NCBI GenBank assembly: GCA_964521575.1
Contig: CAZFSR010000001.1
Coordinates: forward strand, 532,358-596,357
Length of the DNA stretch: 64,000 nt
Reading direction: 5' to 3'
DNA from: 79-D21 sp964521575
GTDB lineage: Bacteria > Synergistota > Synergistia > Synergistales > 79-D21
Below, piece by piece: positions 19,568-27,951 of this stretch. The position numbers and the translations under genes were made by a program. Below the pieces are notes generated by a model that searched no databases, was not told the origin of the DNA, and was given only the letters and a program-made list of their open reading frames with translations. Each line of letters starts with the position of its first letter. Position 1 is the stretch's first letter.

Positions 19568-21163
19568 GTGAGAAAGTCCAGGCTTTTTGCGATCCTGTCA
19601 CTGGCGGTGCTTCTCGCGGGTATGCTGGCCGCGGGGGCGTTCGCAGCGGAAAAAGTCTTCACCATCGCTTACAACGAGGAACCCCAGACGTCGGACGGCC
19701 AGATGACGACGTCCTGCTACATGATCCCCATGAACGTCTATGACCGTCTCATCGAATGCGTCACCACGGCTCCCGGCAAGTCGGCCCTTGTCCCGGGCCT
19801 GGCCACGAAGTGGGATGTTTCCAAGGACGGAAAGGTTTACACCTTCCACCTCCGCAAGGGCGTCAAGTTCCACAACGGCGAGGAGTTCACCGCCCAGGAC
19901 GTCGTTTACACCTTCGACCGGATGCTCGACCCGAAGACCAAGGCCCTGAACACCGACATCCTCGACTTCGTCAAGGGAGCCGAGGAACGCATGGAGGGCA
20001 AGGCCGCCTCGACGGCCGGGCTCAAGGCCCTCGACCGGTACACGGTGCAGATCACCCTGGCCAAGCCGTTCGTGCCCTTCCTGGCGATCATGGCCAGCCC
20101 GCAGGCCTCCATCCTGAACGAGAAGTTCACGAAACCCCTCGGCAACAAGTACGGCCTCACCGCCAAGGCGACCTGCGGAACGGGCCCCTTCATCCTGAAG
20201 GAATGGACCCTCAACGACCACCACACCATGGTGGCCAACCCGAACTACTTCCGTGGGCGTCCCCAGATCGACAAGTTCGTGGTGAAGATCGTCACGGACC
20301 CCGAGACGATGCGGATGCTCTTCGAGGCCGGCGAGATCGACCTCTTCGACTGTGACTTCGCGATGTCCCAGATCCCCTACTTCACTTCCCATCCCAAGTG
20401 GGGCAAGCAGACCGTATCGGGTCCCCGCGTCGGTCTCTACTACTACAGCATGAACCAGGCGATCAAGCCCTTCGACAACGTGAAGGTCCGCCAGGCCTTC
20501 CAGATGGCCGTCGACCGCAAGCTGATCCTCCAGAAGATGTTCTACAACCACGGTCAGCTCGAGAACGGCGTCATGCCGAAAGGCCTGATCCACTACAACC
20601 CGGCCCAGGCGAAGATCGAGTACAACCCCGAAAAGGCGAAGAAGCTGCTTGCCGAAGCCGGTTACCCCAACGGCGTCGACATGGAGATCGCCCTCGTGGC
20701 CAGCACCGGGTCCCAGTGGCAGAAGATGAGCGAGATCATCCAGGCCATGGTGGCCAAGGCCGGATTCCGCGTGACCCTCAAGCAGATGGACGAAGCCGCC
20801 TTCTACGCCACCCGCAAGGAAGGCAAGCTCCCGATGTACACGAACAAGTGGTCGGCCGACTTCAACGATCCCGACAACTTCTTCTACACGTTCTTCGGTC
20901 CCAAGGGGACAGTGGCCCGCTCCTACAACAACAACAGCCCAGAGGTTTTCGCGGCCCTCGAGAAGGGGCGCTCGGAGACCGATTTCGCCAAGCGGGGCAA
21001 GCTATACGCCGAACTCGAGAAGAAGATCGTCATCGACCAGGCCGCCTGGCTGCCGATGTTCTCCCTGAAGCACATCTACGTGGTCCAGCCCAAGGTCAAG
21101 AAATTCGTCGTTCCCTGGAACGGCTGGTCCGACTTCCCCGTCTACGAGACCCGCGTCGAATAG
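19568..21163 (+). CDS. Peptide ABC transporter substrate-binding protein (family 5)
   Basis: Periplasmic binding protein for di- or oligopeptides, 531 residues, with a signal peptide (LFAILSLAVLLAGMLAAGAFA, cut near residue 27). Family-5 motifs include WDVSKDGKVYTFHLRKGVKF and VRQAFQMAVDRK. No lipobox cysteine is evident at the cleavage region, so it is likely soluble. Start GTG at 19568 follows GGGGAGGG. It is the first gene of a five-gene transporter operon and is separated from the permeases by a strong stem-loop, which may allow higher expression of this subunit. Confidence 0.95.
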   Translation: MRKSRLFAILSLAVLLAGMLAAGAFAAEKVFTIAYNEEPQTSDGQMTTSCYMIPMNVYDRLIECVTTAPGKSALVPGLATKWDVSKDGKVYTFHLRKGVKFHNGEEFTAQDVVYTFDRMLDPKTKALNTDILDFVKGAEERMEGKAASTAGLKALDRYTVQITLAKPFVPFLAIMASPQASILNEKFTKPLGNKYGLTAKATCGTGPFILKEWTLNDHHTMVANPNYFRGRPQIDKFVVKIVTDPETMRMLFEAGEIDLFDCDFAMSQIPYFTSHPKWGKQTVSGPRVGLYYYSMNQAIKPFDNVKVRQAFQMAVDRKLILQKMFYNHGQLENGVMPKGLIHYNPAQAKIEYNPEKAKKLLAEAGYPNGVDMEIALVASTGSQWQKMSEIIQAMVAKAGFRVTLKQMDEAAFYATRKEGKLPMYTNKWSADFNDPDNFFYTFFGPKGTVARSYNNNSPEVFAALEKGRSETDFAKRGKLYAELEKKIVIDQAAWLPMFSLKHIYVVQPKVKKFVVPWNGWSDFPVYETRVE

Positions 21164-21175
21164 CGGAAAGTCCCG

Positions 21176-21213
21176 GAAGCCATCCGGGGGCCAAAGGGCC
21201 CCCGGATGGCTTC
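21176..21213 (+). promoter_or_regulatory. Intercistronic stem-loop between binding protein and permease genes
   Basis: A perfect 17-pair stem (arms 21176-21192 and 21197-21213) closes on the loop AAAG. There is no T-run after it and the permease start lies 35 bases on, so it probably acts as an RNA-stabilising or partly terminating element rather than a full terminator. Confidence 0.8.
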
Positions 21214-21247
21214 TCGGGAAAGATTGCACCCCGGAGGCCTTCGACCG

Positions 21248-22168
21248 ATGAAAAAGTTCATTTTGAAACGCCTGCTCATCTCCATCCCGATCCTTCTCGG
21301 CGTCACCGTCATCATCTTCTTCCTCCTGAACGTCGTGCCGGGCGATCCCGTGGCCCTGATGATGAAGGAGCACATCAGCGTCGATGTCGTCGCCCGCGTC
21401 AGGGCCCAGATGCACCTGGACGATCCGGCGATCGTCCGCTACTTCCGTTTTCTCGGAGGCGCCCTGAAAGGGGACCTCGGGGAATCCTACAAGCTGAACC
21501 GGCCCGTGACTTCGCTCATCCTTGGCGCGTTCCCGAACACCCTGGTCCTGGCCCTATGGGCCGCCCTCTTCGCCTGGATCGTGGGGATCCCCGCGGGAAT
21601 CCTCTCGGCCGTGAAGAAATACTCCCTTCCCGACAACCTCTTCATGGGGTTCTCGCTCCTCGGGGTTTCCATGCCGGTATTCTGGTCGGCGCTCCTCTTC
21701 CAATACCTCTTTGCCGTCAAGCTCCGCTGGCTCCCGGTCGCGGGCTTCGAGGACTGGCGGTACGTGATCATGCCCGCCATCGTCCTGGGCTGGAGCAGCG
21801 CGGGGATCATCGCACGCCTGACCCGCTCCAGCCTGCTTGAAGTCATGCGGAACGACTATATCCGCACGGCCCGGGCCAAGGGACTTCATGAACTGCCCGT
21901 CATCTTCGGGCATGCCCTCAAGAACTCGCTCCTGCCCGTGGTCACCGTCATGGCGATCCAGGTCGCAGGCCTGCTCGCGGGGGCCGTCATCACGGAAAGC
22001 GTCTTCGGCATCCCCGGGGTCGGCCGGATCGCGGTGAACGCGATCCAGGCCCGGGACATGCCGCTGCTTCAGGGAGCCGTCCTCTTCGAGACGACCCTGG
22101 TTATCCTTGGGAACCTTGCCGCGGACGTCCTTTACGCGTTCCTTGACCCGCGGATCAAGGCCGCCTGA
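21248..22168 (+). CDS. Peptide ABC transporter permease (DppB type)
   Basis: Inner-membrane permease of 306 residues with six hydrophobic helices. The EAA-loop sequence NDYIRTARAKGL, which contacts the ATPase, and the N-terminus MKKFILKRLLISIPILLGV are typical of DppB-type subunits. Start ATG at 21248 lies behind GGAGG. It pairs with the second permease that follows 16 bases later. Confidence 0.95.
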   Translation: MKKFILKRLLISIPILLGVTVIIFFLLNVVPGDPVALMMKEHISVDVVARVRAQMHLDDPAIVRYFRFLGGALKGDLGESYKLNRPVTSLILGAFPNTLVLALWAALFAWIVGIPAGILSAVKKYSLPDNLFMGFSLLGVSMPVFWSALLFQYLFAVKLRWLPVAGFEDWRYVIMPAIVLGWSSAGIIARLTRSSLLEVMRNDYIRTARAKGLHELPVIFGHALKNSLLPVVTVMAIQVAGLLAGAVITESVFGIPGVGRIAVNAIQARDMPLLQGAVLFETTLVILGNLAADVLYAFLDPRIKAA

Positions 22169-22184
22169 AGGGGAGGTCGACACC

Positions 22185-23108
22185 ATGAATGAACTGAAGG
22201 AACGAGACCTGCCCGTCGCCTGCTGCGACGCGGCGGCCTGCACCGAAGAGGAGATCGTGGCGCCCCCCTCCTCCTTCCTCAAGGACGTCGTGACGGCCTA
22301 CAGGAAAAACCGCCTGGCCATGGCCGGAGCCGCGGTCGTTCTCCTGCTCTTCCTCATGGCGGTTTTCGCCCCATGGCTGACGCCCTACGATCCCTACGCC
22401 ATCGACCTGGAGGTCATGACCGAGGCCCCTTCATGGGCGCACTGGCTCGGGACGGACCAGTTCGGCCGGGACCTCCTGACGCGGATCCTCTACGGCACGC
22501 GGATCTCGCTCGTGATCGGGATCGTCCCGACGCTTCTTTCCATGGCCATCGGGACGACCCTTGGTCTCGCGGGAGGCTTTTACGGCGGCAAGGTGGACAT
22601 GGTGATCATGCGCCTCTGCGACATCGTCCTCGCCTTCCCGTCCCTTCTCCTGGCGATGGTCGTCATGTACACGCTCGGGGCGACGCTGGTGAACATCTTC
22701 ATCGCCCTGGCGGCCGTCGGGTGGGCCGGCACCGCCCGGGTCGTCCGGTCCCAGGTGCTTTCCCTGAAGGAGAAGGAATTCGTGGAGGCGGCCCGGGCCG
22801 TCGGCGTGAAAAACCGGGTCATCATGGTCCGGCACATCCTGCCGAACTGCCTCCCCGCCCTGATCGTCCTCTTCACTCTGGGCATCCCCGGCGCGATCCT
22901 CTCGGAAGCCAGCCTGAGCTTCCTCGGGGTCGGAGCCCAGCCGCCCACCCCCAGCTGGGGGCTCATCGTCACCAGCGGCAAGGAGTTCCTGTTTTCCGCC
23001 CCCTGGGTGGCGATCGCCCCCGGCGTCTTCATCTTGTTGACCGTCCTGGCTTTCAACTTCATGGGCGACGGTTTCCGGGACGCCCTGGATCCCTACATGA
23101 AGCAGTAG
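22185..23108 (+). CDS. Peptide ABC transporter permease (DppC type)
   Basis: Second permease, 307 residues. It has the longer soluble N-terminus of DppC-type subunits (with an unusual run of cysteines, VACCDAAAC), the LGTDQFGRDLLTRILYGTR motif and the EAA loop EFVEAARAVGVKN. Start ATG at 22185 follows GGGGAGG. Part of the same operon. Confidence 0.95.
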   Translation: MNELKERDLPVACCDAAACTEEEIVAPPSSFLKDVVTAYRKNRLAMAGAAVVLLLFLMAVFAPWLTPYDPYAIDLEVMTEAPSWAHWLGTDQFGRDLLTRILYGTRISLVIGIVPTLLSMAIGTTLGLAGGFYGGKVDMVIMRLCDIVLAFPSLLLAMVVMYTLGATLVNIFIALAAVGWAGTARVVRSQVLSLKEKEFVEAARAVGVKNRVIMVRHILPNCLPALIVLFTLGIPGAILSEASLSFLGVGAQPPTPSWGLIVTSGKEFLFSAPWVAIAPGVFILLTVLAFNFMGDGFRDALDPYMKQ

Positions 23109-23128
23109 GACGCAAGGAGAAAACCGAC

Positions 23129-24130
23129 ATGAGACCGAACGAACCGCTGATCTCGCTGGAAAGCCTGAGCACCTCGTTCTTCACCTCGAAGGGGGTCGTT
23201 CCCGCCGTAAGCCGGGTGTCCCTGGCCGTCGGACGCGGAGAGATTCACGGCATCGTGGGTGAATCGGGCTGCGGCAAGAGCGTCACCTCCCTGTCCATCA
23301 TGGGGCTCGTGGCCCCTCCGGGCAAAATCGTGGAAGGCCGGATTCTTTTCGAGGACCGCGACCTGGCGAAACTCGGCAACGACGCAATGTGCGAAATCCG
23401 GGGCAACGAGATCGCCATGATCTTTCAGGAGCCCATGACCTCCCTGAACCCGGTTTTCACGGTGGGGCGCCAGGTGAGCGAGTCCATCCTGCTTCACAGG
23501 AAGGTCTCCCGGGAGGAGGCACGGAAGCGGACCCTGGAGATGTTCCGCCTGGTGGGAATCCCCGAGCCGGAAACCCGCTACGACTGCTATCCCCACCAGC
23601 TTTCGGGAGGGCTCAGGCAGCGGGTCATGATCGCCATGGCCCTCGTCTGCGAACCGAAGCTCCTGATCGCCGACGAGCCCACCACCGCCCTCGATGTGAC
23701 CATCCAGGCCCAGATCCTCGACCTGATGCGCGACCTGAGGTCGAAACTCGACACGGCCATCATCCTGATCACCCACGACCTCGGAGTCGTGGCCGAGCTC
23801 TGCGACCGCGTGACGGTCATGTACGCGGGCACTGTCGTGGAAGAGGCCGACATCTACTCGCTCTTTGACCGCCCGAGCCATCCCTACACGCGGGGGCTCA
23901 TGGGATCCATACCCGGGACAGCGGCATCCCGGGGCGCGGACGGGCGCCTTACGACCATTCCCGGGATGGTGCCGAACCTCCTGAATCTCCCGACGGGCTG
24001 CCGGTTCCACCCGAGGTGCCGCATGGCCCGGCCCGTCTGCCGTGAACAGTCCCCGCCGCTGTTCGACCTGGGGGACGGGCACACGGCCCGTTGCTGGAAC
24101 TTCGAGGACAAGGCGGTGGTGCAGTCATGA
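23129..24130 (+). CDS. Peptide ABC transporter ATP-binding protein (DppD type)
   Basis: Cytoplasmic ATPase of 333 residues: Walker A GESGCGKS, Q-loop FQEPMTSLNPV, signature LSGGLRQR, Walker B LLIADEPTTALD and switch histidine THDLGVV. The C-terminal oligopeptide-ABC domain has the cysteine-rich CRFHPRCRMARPVC motif, which binds an Fe-S cluster in some relatives. Start ATG at 23129. The stop overlaps the next ATPase gene by ATGA. Confidence 0.95.
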   Translation: MRPNEPLISLESLSTSFFTSKGVVPAVSRVSLAVGRGEIHGIVGESGCGKSVTSLSIMGLVAPPGKIVEGRILFEDRDLAKLGNDAMCEIRGNEIAMIFQEPMTSLNPVFTVGRQVSESILLHRKVSREEARKRTLEMFRLVGIPEPETRYDCYPHQLSGGLRQRVMIAMALVCEPKLLIADEPTTALDVTIQAQILDLMRDLRSKLDTAIILITHDLGVVAELCDRVTVMYAGTVVEEADIYSLFDRPSHPYTRGLMGSIPGTAASRGADGRLTTIPGMVPNLLNLPTGCRFHPRCRMARPVCREQSPPLFDLGDGHTARCWNFEDKAVVQS

Positions 24131-25098
24131 CCGGGCCTCTGCTTTCGGTCAGGAACCTGAAGAAGTATTTCCCGGTGAAATCCGGGATGTTCGGGACGGA
24201 AGACCGGGTCGTCAAGGCGGTGGACGACGTCACCTTCGACATCGCCCACCGGGAGACCTTTGCCCTGGTCGGCGAGTCCGGCTGCGGCAAGAGCACCCTG
24301 GGACGGACGATTTTGCGCCTGGTGGAGCCGACCTCGGGTTCCGTAGAACTGGGGGGCGTGGATTTGACCTCCCTGAAGCCTGAACCGCTCAGGCGCATGA
24401 GGACCCGGATGCAGATCGTCTTCCAGGATCCCTACGCCTCCCTGGATCCCCGCATGCGTGTCGGCGACATCATCGCGGAGCCGCTGCTCACGCACGAAAA
24501 GGGGACCGCCAGGGAACGGGAGGCCCGGGTCCTGGACCTGATGAAGGTCGTGGGCCTCCGTGCGGACTGCATCCGCCGCTACCCTCACGAATTTTCCGGC
24601 GGCCAGCGCCAGAGGATCGGCATCGCCCGTGCCCTGGCCCTGAACCCCGAGTTCATCGTCTGCGACGAGCCCCTGTCGGCCCTCGACGTGTCCATCCAGG
24701 CCCAGGTGCTGAACCTCCTGGCGGACCTCCAGTCGACGTTCAGCCTTACCTACCTGTTCATCACCCACGACCTGTCGGTGGTCCGGCACTTTGCCCCGCG
24801 CGTGGGGGTCATGTTCCTCGGGAAGATGGTCGAGATGGGATCGACGGAAGAACTATTCCGGTCCCCGCGCCATCCCTACACCCGGTTCCTGGTGTCGGCC
24901 GTGCCGGTCCCGGATCCCAGGAGCCGCGACCGGGAAAAGCTCCTGCTGGAAGGCGAAATTCCCAGTCCCATGAACCTGCCTACCGGTTGCCGCTTCAGGA
25001 CCCGCTGTCCCTACGCCAGGGAGCTTTGCGCCGAGGCCGATCCCCCTTCCGTGTTCGAGGGCGGGCGGAGCTGGGCCTGCCATTTCCCTCTGTCATGA
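24127..25098 (+). CDS. Peptide ABC transporter ATP-binding protein (DppF type)
   Basis: Second ATPase, 323 residues: Walker A GESGCGKS, Q-loop FQDPYASLDPR, signature FSGGQRQR, Walker B IVCDEPLSALD, switch THDLSVV. It ends with the cysteine motif CRFRTRCPYARELC. It forms a heterodimer with the preceding subunit. The stop overlaps the start of the M20 amidohydrolase, so uptake and cleavage are translationally linked. Confidence 0.95.
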   Translation: MTGPLLSVRNLKKYFPVKSGMFGTEDRVVKAVDDVTFDIAHRETFALVGESGCGKSTLGRTILRLVEPTSGSVELGGVDLTSLKPEPLRRMRTRMQIVFQDPYASLDPRMRVGDIIAEPLLTHEKGTAREREARVLDLMKVVGLRADCIRRYPHEFSGGQRQRIGIARALALNPEFIVCDEPLSALDVSIQAQVLNLLADLQSTFSLTYLFITHDLSVVRHFAPRVGVMFLGKMVEMGSTEELFRSPRHPYTRFLVSAVPVPDPRSRDREKLLLEGEIPSPMNLPTGCRFRTRCPYARELCAEADPPSVFEGGRSWACHFPLS

Positions 25099-26297
25099 GC
25101 GGGGGAATCCCGGCCGGTCTCCTCGGGGAGGCTGCCCGGCTCCATGAGTTGCTGTCCGGGTTGAGGAGAACGATCCACCGCCGTCCCGAAGGCGGGTTCG
25201 CGGAATTCGAAACCGCCGCCCTGGTCGAGCGGACGCTCGCCTCCTGCGGGATTCCTTCCTGGAGGGTCGCCCGAACGGGGGTCGCAGCCCGGCTCGAGGG
25301 GAATCTCCCGGGACCGGCGGTAGCCCTGAGGGCCGACATGGATGCCCTCCAGCTGCAGGAGGAATCGGGGGCCCCTTATGCCTCGGAGGTCCCCGGTCTC
25401 ATGCATGCCTGCGGCCATGATGCTCACACGGCGATGCTCCTCGGGGCGGCCATGCTTCTTGCGCGAAGGAGCTGCGAGTTCAAGGGCAGCGTGGTTTTCC
25501 TCTTCCAGCCCGCCGAGGAGACAACGGGTGGAGCCCTGCCCATGATCCGGGAAGGGGTCCTGGAGGATCCACGTGTGGAAGCGGTCTTCGGACTCCACGT
25601 CGCGGTCGGGCTTCCCTGCGGCGAGGTTTCGGTTTCGGAAGGCGTGGTTCATGCGGCTTCCGACATGTTCGACCTGAAGATCAGGGGGTGCGGGTGCCAC
25701 GGGGCCTACCCGCACGAAGGAGTGGACGCCGTGGCGGTTTCGGCCCAGGTGCTCTGCGCGTTGCAGACGGTCGTTTCGCGGTGTGTCGATCCCCTGGAGT
25801 CCGCTGTCGTCACCGTTGGGACGATCCGGGGAGGTTTTGCGCGAAACGTCGTGGCGGAATCGGTGGAGATGGAGGGGATTCTCCGCACGCTTTCGCCGGG
25901 AACCCGGATCCTTGCCCGCGAAAAGATACGAACGACCGTCGAGGGGACGGCCGCTGCCCTTGGAGGCCGTGCGGAGATCCGTTTCCGCGAGGGCTATCCC
26001 TGCCTGGAAAACGACCCGTCCATGGCGACCCTGGTGCGCGAAACAGGCGAGGTATTATTGGGAAAGGAAAAGGTCCGCCGCGCCGAAAGGCCGAGCATGG
26101 GCGTGGAAGATTTCGCCTACTTTGCAGCAGAGCGTCCAGCGGCCTTTTTCAACCTCGGGGTCGGCAACCCGGGAAAAGGGATCGTGAATCCTGCCCACTC
26201 GAGCCGTTTCGATCTCGACGAGGACGCCCTCCCCGTCGGAACCGCCATGCTTGCCGGTGTGGCGCTGAATTTCCTGGGAAAGGGGTCAAGACCATGA
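25095..26297 (+). CDS. M20-family amidohydrolase/peptidase
   Basis: Metal-dependent amidohydrolase (400 residues) of the IAA-amino acid/hippurate hydrolase group of M20, cleaving N-acyl amino acids or dipeptides. Motifs: ALRADMDALQLQEE, the metal-binding HACGHDAHTAMLLG, the catalytic glutamates in FQPAEETTGGA, and SMGVEDFAYF near the C-terminus. No signal peptide, so cytoplasmic. It overlaps the transporter ATPase gene and the following S66 gene by ATGA, showing one operon for peptide uptake and breakdown. Confidence 0.94.
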   Translation: MSGGIPAGLLGEAARLHELLSGLRRTIHRRPEGGFAEFETAALVERTLASCGIPSWRVARTGVAARLEGNLPGPAVALRADMDALQLQEESGAPYASEVPGLMHACGHDAHTAMLLGAAMLLARRSCEFKGSVVFLFQPAEETTGGALPMIREGVLEDPRVEAVFGLHVAVGLPCGEVSVSEGVVHAASDMFDLKIRGCGCHGAYPHEGVDAVAVSAQVLCALQTVVSRCVDPLESAVVTVGTIRGGFARNVVAESVEMEGILRTLSPGTRILAREKIRTTVEGTAAALGGRAEIRFREGYPCLENDPSMATLVRETGEVLLGKEKVRRAERPSMGVEDFAYFAAERPAAFFNLGVGNPGKGIVNPAHSSRFDLDEDALPVGTAMLAGVALNFLGKGSRP

Positions 26298-27232
26298 GGA
26301 ACAAGCCGAAAGCCTTGCGGCCGGGCGACCGTATCGCCATCGTGGCGCCGGGGAGCGCCGCGCCGGAAAACAAGGTGAAAAAAGGGGCGGAATCCCTGGC
26401 CGCGCTCGGGTTCGAGCCGGTTTTCGGGAAGACCTGCTTCCTGAAACGGGGGTTCATGGCGGGTCCTGACGAGGCTCGCCTGGCAGACCTGCACTGGGCC
26501 TTTTCCGACCCTTCGATCAGGGGCATCATGTGCCTCAGGGGAGGGAACGGATCGGGCCGTCTCCTCCCGTTCCTGGACATGGACCTCGTGGCGGCGAACC
26601 CGAAGCCGTTCGTGGGGTACAGCGACATCACCGTGTTCCACACCGTCTTCGGCCAGCGCGGGAACTTCGTGACCTTCCACGGCCCGATGGCGACGGTCGA
26701 GTTCTCCTCGAAGGGGGAGAAGGGCCTCACGAGGGAAAGCTTCCTGAAAGCCATGACGACGACGGAACCGCTGGGGATCCTGGCGGACGCTTCCTCCGGC
26801 CTCGCTTCGCTGGCGGGGGGCCGGGCGGAAGGAGAGATCGTCGGGGGAAACCTTGCGCTGATCTGCTCGACGATGGGAACCCCCTACGAGCTCGACACGA
26901 GGGGCAAGGTCCTTTTCATCGAGGACATCAACGAACAGCCCTACAGCGTGGACCGCATGATCACCCACCTGAGAAACGCGGGCAAGCTTGCCGCCGCTTC
27001 CGCCGTCGTCATCGGGGACTTCATCAACGCGGAGGCCGTTTCGCCCGGTCCCGAGGACAGCCTGACGCTCGACGAGGTCTTCGAGGACCACCTTCCTGGC
27101 CTGGGGATCCCGGTCATCCGGGGCCTGCACTGCGGCCACGGGAAACTGAACCTCACCCTGCCCCTGGGCATACGGGTCGAGGTGGATGGGGACGCCTGCC
27201 GCCTCACGGCCCTGGAGGCCGCCCTGTCCTAG
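26294..27232 (+). CDS. S66-family LD-carboxypeptidase/MccF-like peptidase
   Basis: Serine peptidase of family S66, 312 residues. Members cleave L,D-bonds in cytosolic muropeptides or detoxify microcin-type adenylates. The nucleophile is the Ser in KPFVGYSDITVF; the Glu/His partners are in FIEDINEQPY and GLHCGHG. Its place at the end of the peptide-transport operon suggests recycling of imported muropeptides or other peptides with unusual bonds. The stop shares a CTAG with the stop of the convergent hydrolase gene. Confidence 0.92.
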   Translation: MRNKPKALRPGDRIAIVAPGSAAPENKVKKGAESLAALGFEPVFGKTCFLKRGFMAGPDEARLADLHWAFSDPSIRGIMCLRGGNGSGRLLPFLDMDLVAANPKPFVGYSDITVFHTVFGQRGNFVTFHGPMATVEFSSKGEKGLTRESFLKAMTTTEPLGILADASSGLASLAGGRAEGEIVGGNLALICSTMGTPYELDTRGKVLFIEDINEQPYSVDRMITHLRNAGKLAAASAVVIGDFINAEAVSPGPEDSLTLDEVFEDHLPGLGIPVIRGLHCGHGKLNLTLPLGIRVEVDGDACRLTALEAALS

Positions 27233-27951
27233 TTCCGCGCTCTCTTCGCGCAGGCCCTGACGAACGCTTCGAAGAGGAGGGAGGCTTCGGTCGACCCTCC
27301 TCTTGCCATGCTTTCCGGGTGGAACTGCAGGCCCAGAGTGAAGGCGGCGCCCGGTTTTTCGATGGCCTCGACCACTCCGTCGGGCGCGGTCGCTGAAACG
27401 GCAAATCCCGGCGCCGTCCTCCTGACGGCCTGGTGATGCCACGTGTTGACCCGCAGGGATTCCCTGCCGGTGACCAGGGCGAGGAGGCTGCCCGGCTCGA
27501 TGCGGATCCCGTGGGTCGGGTGGGACATCGGGGTGGGCTGCTGGATGTGTTTCAGGAGGCCCTCCACCTGGGAGGGAAGATCCTGGAAAATATCTCCGCC
27601 GGCCGCGATGTTCAGGACCTGGGCTCCGCGGCAGATCCCCAGGATGGGCATTCCCCTTTCCAGCCCCAGGCGGGCGAGGAAGAGTTCGGCCTCGTCCCGC
27701 GCGGGGTCGATGCGGCCCATGCCCGGCAGGGGTTCCTCGCCGAAATGCAGCGGGTCCACGTCCGGGCCTCCGGAAAGCAGGAGGCCGTCCAGGGCTTCCA
27801 GGATTTCGGCAAGGGCGTCTCCCGATACTTCCGGCGGAACGACGAGCGGTGCCCCGCCCGCCCGGGCGACGGCATCGAGGTAATCCCGGTCGAGCGCCAG
27901 AGGGTCCCTTTCCCCTGCGAAGCCGCAGGTGATTCCGATTCTCGGTGTCAT
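27229..27951 (-). CDS. Class I glutamine amidotransferase-like hydrolase (peptidase C26, PuuD-like)
   Basis: Gamma-glutamyl hydrolase-type enzyme, 240 residues. The catalytic Cys is in ILGICRGAQVLN and the His-x-x-Glu in LGLQFHPES; the oxyanion strand LLLSGGPDVDP is also clear. PuuD-type proteins hydrolyse gamma-glutamyl conjugates of amines. The start ATG at 27951 overlaps the end of the FAD oxidase gene by four bases, and it is the last gene of the MFS-Etf-oxidase operon. What gamma-glutamyl substrate links it to those genes is unknown. Confidence 0.9.
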   Translation of the reverse strand: MTPRIGITCGFAGERDPLALDRDYLDAVARAGGAPLVVPPEVSGDALAEILEALDGLLLSGGPDVDPLHFGEEPLPGMGRIDPARDEAELFLARLGLERGMPILGICRGAQVLNIAAGGDIFQDLPSQVEGLLKHIQQPTPMSHPTHGIRIEPGSLLALVTGRESLRVNTWHHQAVRRTAPGFAVSATAPDGVVEAIEKPGAAFTLGLQFHPESMARGGSTEASLLFEAFVRACAKRARN

